From Beijerinckiaceae bacterium (lineage in GTDB: Bacteria; Pseudomonadota; Alphaproteobacteria; Rhizobiales; Beijerinckiaceae): 41,504 nt of DNA. The translations under genes were made by a program, and so were the position numbers. Shown here one piece after another: positions 39,307-41,504 of the stretch. The DNA is taken from NCBI GenBank assembly GCA_947455285.1, contig CANGOK010000003.1, positions 1-41,504 of the forward strand, read 5' to 3'. How positions within the stretch are numbered: position 1 is the stretch's first letter; every line of letters starts with the position of its first letter. Below the pieces are notes generated by a model. That model was not told where the DNA came from. It was given only the letters and a program-made list of their open reading frames with translations, and did no database searches.

Positions 39307-40359
39307 ATGCTTTTGCGTTGGTCATTCATCGCTTGTTTGGCGCTGTCGCCTTCAGCCTTCGCGCAAAATCATCAGGTGAGCCAATTAACCAGCGGCAATT
39401 GGAAGGGCGGCGCATATCTCGATGATAAAACCAACGCCTTCAGTTATTGCGCGATGTCTACAAAGTATAATTCCGGAATTACGGTCTTTTTCGCGATAGA
39501 CAACGCTCATGAATGGCGCATCGGCTTCTCATCGTCGCAATTCAGATTGCGCAAGGGAAACACATATACGATCGCCTATACGATAGACGGTGCTTCTGCG
39601 AGCACGATCAATGGCGTCGCCCGGAATGAAGATTACATAGTCGTCGAATTGCCCGCCAAATCTGCGCTCTTCGAACAGTTCCGCTACGGGACGATGCTTG
39701 CAACCTCGATCAACGGAAGCGTTCACAGATTCAGGCTGGATGGCACCTCGCGCGCGCTCTCGATCTTGCTTGATTGCGCGAACACGAATTATGCAACTGC
39801 AGGGCGCGGCATCGATCCACCACGCACAGGCTCTCCTCCACCCGCTGCGCCGGCGCAGTCATCGCCAACGGGCAGAACCATCTCGGCGAACGACAGGCTC
39901 GACGCCACGCGTTTCGTCGCCAACCTATTTTCGAGCGCAGACTTCCGCGACTATCGTTTCATGACTTCGGAAGAGCTGAACGACAGGAAAATGCCGGAAT
40001 TAGTGCGTAATAGCGATGTCGCTTGGGTGGCCCCAAACGCGATAGGGCTCCTGCACATTTTCTCCACGGCGGCGACTTCCATCGACGACCAGATCAGTTC
40101 GGCCATGGCGGATGACGCCAAGTCCTGCAAGGGCCGCTTCGCATCGGGCAAAATGCCTGATGAGGAAAATGCGAACTTCAAGCAGCTATTCACCGTCTGC
40201 GACGACAAGGACAACAGCTTCAACATTGAATACCTGTTCCTGCCGCGCAAGAACGGGCTGGCCTACCGTTTCGGAACCATGATCTTTGGACGGTCAGACA
40301 AGGCTCCTGAAAACAAGGGCCTGCGCGAGGCGCTTAAAAACGCATCCTACAATCCCTAA
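39307..40359 (+). CDS. Exported hypothetical protein, two segments joined by a Pro-rich linker
   Basis: Signal peptide MLLRWSFIACLALSPSAFAQ; linker PPRTGSPPPAAPAQSSPTG; ORF-track start 39280 is upstream TTG. Confidence 0.7.
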   Translation: MLLRWSFIACLALSPSAFAQNHQVSQLTSGNWKGGAYLDDKTNAFSYCAMSTKYNSGITVFFAIDNAHEWRIGFSSSQFRLRKGNTYTIAYTIDGASASTINGVARNEDYIVVELPAKSALFEQFRYGTMLATSINGSVHRFRLDGTSRALSILLDCANTNYATAGRGIDPPRTGSPPPAAPAQSSPTGRTISANDRLDATRFVANLFSSADFRDYRFMTSEELNDRKMPELVRNSDVAWVAPNAIGLLHIFSTAATSIDDQISSAMADDAKSCKGRFASGKMPDEENANFKQLFTVCDDKDNSFNIEYLFLPRKNGLAYRFGTMIFGRSDKAPENKGLREALKNASYNP

Positions 40360-40402
40360 GTCGGTTGGCGAGGCGGAATGTGGCGCCTCGCCCTCCTCCA
40401 GA

Positions 40403-40690
40403 TCAGTGGGCGTTGGTGGTGCAGCGTCCGTCGGCGATCTTGAAATAGACCGGGTCGCACGGGAGATTGTCGCTATTGCACATGCGGATGCAGTGGCCCC
40501 ATGGGTCCGGCCAATTGTAGCGATCCACATAACCGCCGATATCCCGGCCCTGGTAGAGCATCCGCCCGTCACGGGTGTGGTAATAGCTCGCATATGGGGG
40601 ACTGGGATATTGGCCCGCTAATGCGGGCGCGGCCGCGCCCAGCAAGGCTGCAGCCGCAACGGTGGCGGCGATGACGCGCCTCATGCTCAT
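40403..40690 (-). CDS. Small secreted hypothetical protein, Cys-containing
   Basis: MSMRRVIAATVAAAALLGAAAPALAGQYPSPPYASYYHTRDGRMLYQGRDIGGYVDRYNWPDPWGHCIRMCNSDNLPCDPVYFKIADGRCTTNAH. Confidence 0.65.
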   Translation of the reverse strand: MSMRRVIAATVAAAALLGAAAPALAGQYPSPPYASYYHTRDGRMLYQGRDIGGYVDRYNWPDPWGHCIRMCNSDNLPCDPVYFKIADGRCTTNAH

Positions 40691-40905
40691 GCTTCACTCC
40701 TGTTGTTCCTGACCCCGGCCCCAAAGGCTGCCGACCGGGCGGCTGCGGACGTGAGGCCGCGCCACGCTCGCGTTCGGCGACGCGGGCACAGGGGGAAGCT
40801 TCTGAACTGCTGATCGGTTCCTGCGGCACGGGCGTCTTAAGCCATATTTACGAGCCAAGCCGACTGGCGTAGGCATAGGTTTCGAAACAATTTCAGGAGC
40901 CCGCA

Positions 40906-41504
40906 ATGATCTTCCGCCGCAACGAAGCCAAGGAATGGGCGCGCGAGAACATGCGCGGAATCTGGGCCGCCGCCCTGACCCCCTTCACCCCGGGCAGCCT
41001 GGCCATCGACGAGGCGGCCGTGCGCCGCAATTTCCGCCACTGGATCGAGGACCTCTCCATCGACGGGTTCTTCGTGGCGGGCAAGCAGGGCGAGTTCTTC
41101 TCGATGTCGCTCGCCGAGCGCAAACGGATCTTCGAGATCACAATGGAGGAGACGCAGGGCAAGGCCGGCTCAATCATGTCCTGCTCGGACCAGAACATGG
41201 ACACTGTCATCGAGCTTGCGAAACATGCACAGAAGATAGGCGCGACCTCCATCGTGGTCCATGCGCCCGTGCTGCATTTCACCCACAAGCAGGATGAAAC
41301 GCTCTACCAGTACTACAAGACGATCAGCGAAGAAGTGGACCTCGCCATCGCCATGTGGAGCCATCCGGACTCGGGCTATCTCATGAGTCCCGAACTCTGC
41401 GCGCGCATCGCCGAACTGCCGAACATCGTGGCGATCAAATATTCGGTGCCGCGCGAGATGTATGTGCGCCTCACCGAAATGGCGGGCGACAAGATCATCG
41501 TCTC
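40906..41504 (+). CDS. Dihydrodipicolinate synthase/DapA-family aldolase-lyase (truncated by window end)
   Basis: MIFRRNEAKEWARENMRGIWAAALTPFTPGSLAIDEAAVRRNFRHWIEDLSIDGFFVAGKQGEFFSMSLAERKRIFEIT...IVAIKYSVPREMYVRL; open to the window edge. Confidence 0.9.
   Translation, partial: MIFRRNEAKEWARENMRGIWAAALTPFTPGSLAIDEAAVRRNFRHWIEDLSIDGFFVAGKQGEFFSMSLAERKRIFEITMEETQGKAGSIMSCSDQNMDTVIELAKHAQKIGATSIVVHAPVLHFTHKQDETLYQYYKTISEEVDLAIAMWSHPDSGYLMSPELCARIAELPNIVAIKYSVPREMYVRLTEMAGDKIIV

Noticed and set aside
40906-41504. DapA-family gene as part of the catabolic cluster
   Set aside because: Separated from the cluster by several unrelated genes and truncated by the window edge; linkage cannot be judged here.

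Overview
The 41.5-kb window looks like ordinary GC-rich alphaproteobacterial (probably Rhizobiales/Hyphomicrobiales) chromosome, densely coded with little intergenic space. Recognisable content from left to right: the xdhC 3' end; parE; cytochrome b561; an RhlE-type DEAD-box helicase; two paralogous NMT1/SsuA-like solute-binding proteins plus a TctC/Bug-type receptor and an FAH-family hydrolase; argC (type 2) with an agmatinase; a bicupin protein; a membrane sulfatase-type transferase convergent with an opgG/D-type glucan biosynthesis gene; 3-hydroxybutyrate dehydrogenase with a patatin-like hydrolase; a class II cytochrome c followed by a diheme cytochrome c; a PLP aminotransferase; an M48 protease, DsbA, aroQ, accB and accC; tRNA-Pro(TGG); VOC, DUF192 and double-CSD genes; a divergent catabolic-looking block (acyl-CoA dehydrogenase, LLM flavin oxidoreductase, zinc-type ADH, formamidase-like hydrolase, Rieske ferredoxin, then Rieske oxygenase alpha/beta and a 4,5-dihydroxyphthalate-decarboxylase-like protein); a lytic transglycosylase; a flippase-like protein; a SIP-type flavoreductase; exported hypotheticals; and a truncated DapA-family gene. 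No CRISPR array, transposase, prophage or defence system was seen. The most interesting items are (i) the divergent Rieske-oxygenase cluster, which may be an undescribed aromatic or N-aromatic pathway, (ii) two copies of a ~147-bp palindromic intergenic element 29 kb apart, one ending in an intrinsic-terminator structure, (iii) a bicupin protein with a His-rich C-terminal metal site, and (iv) an AccB with a histone-H1-like Lys/Ala/Pro N-terminal extension. All calls come from reading the sequence and translations; no database search was run.
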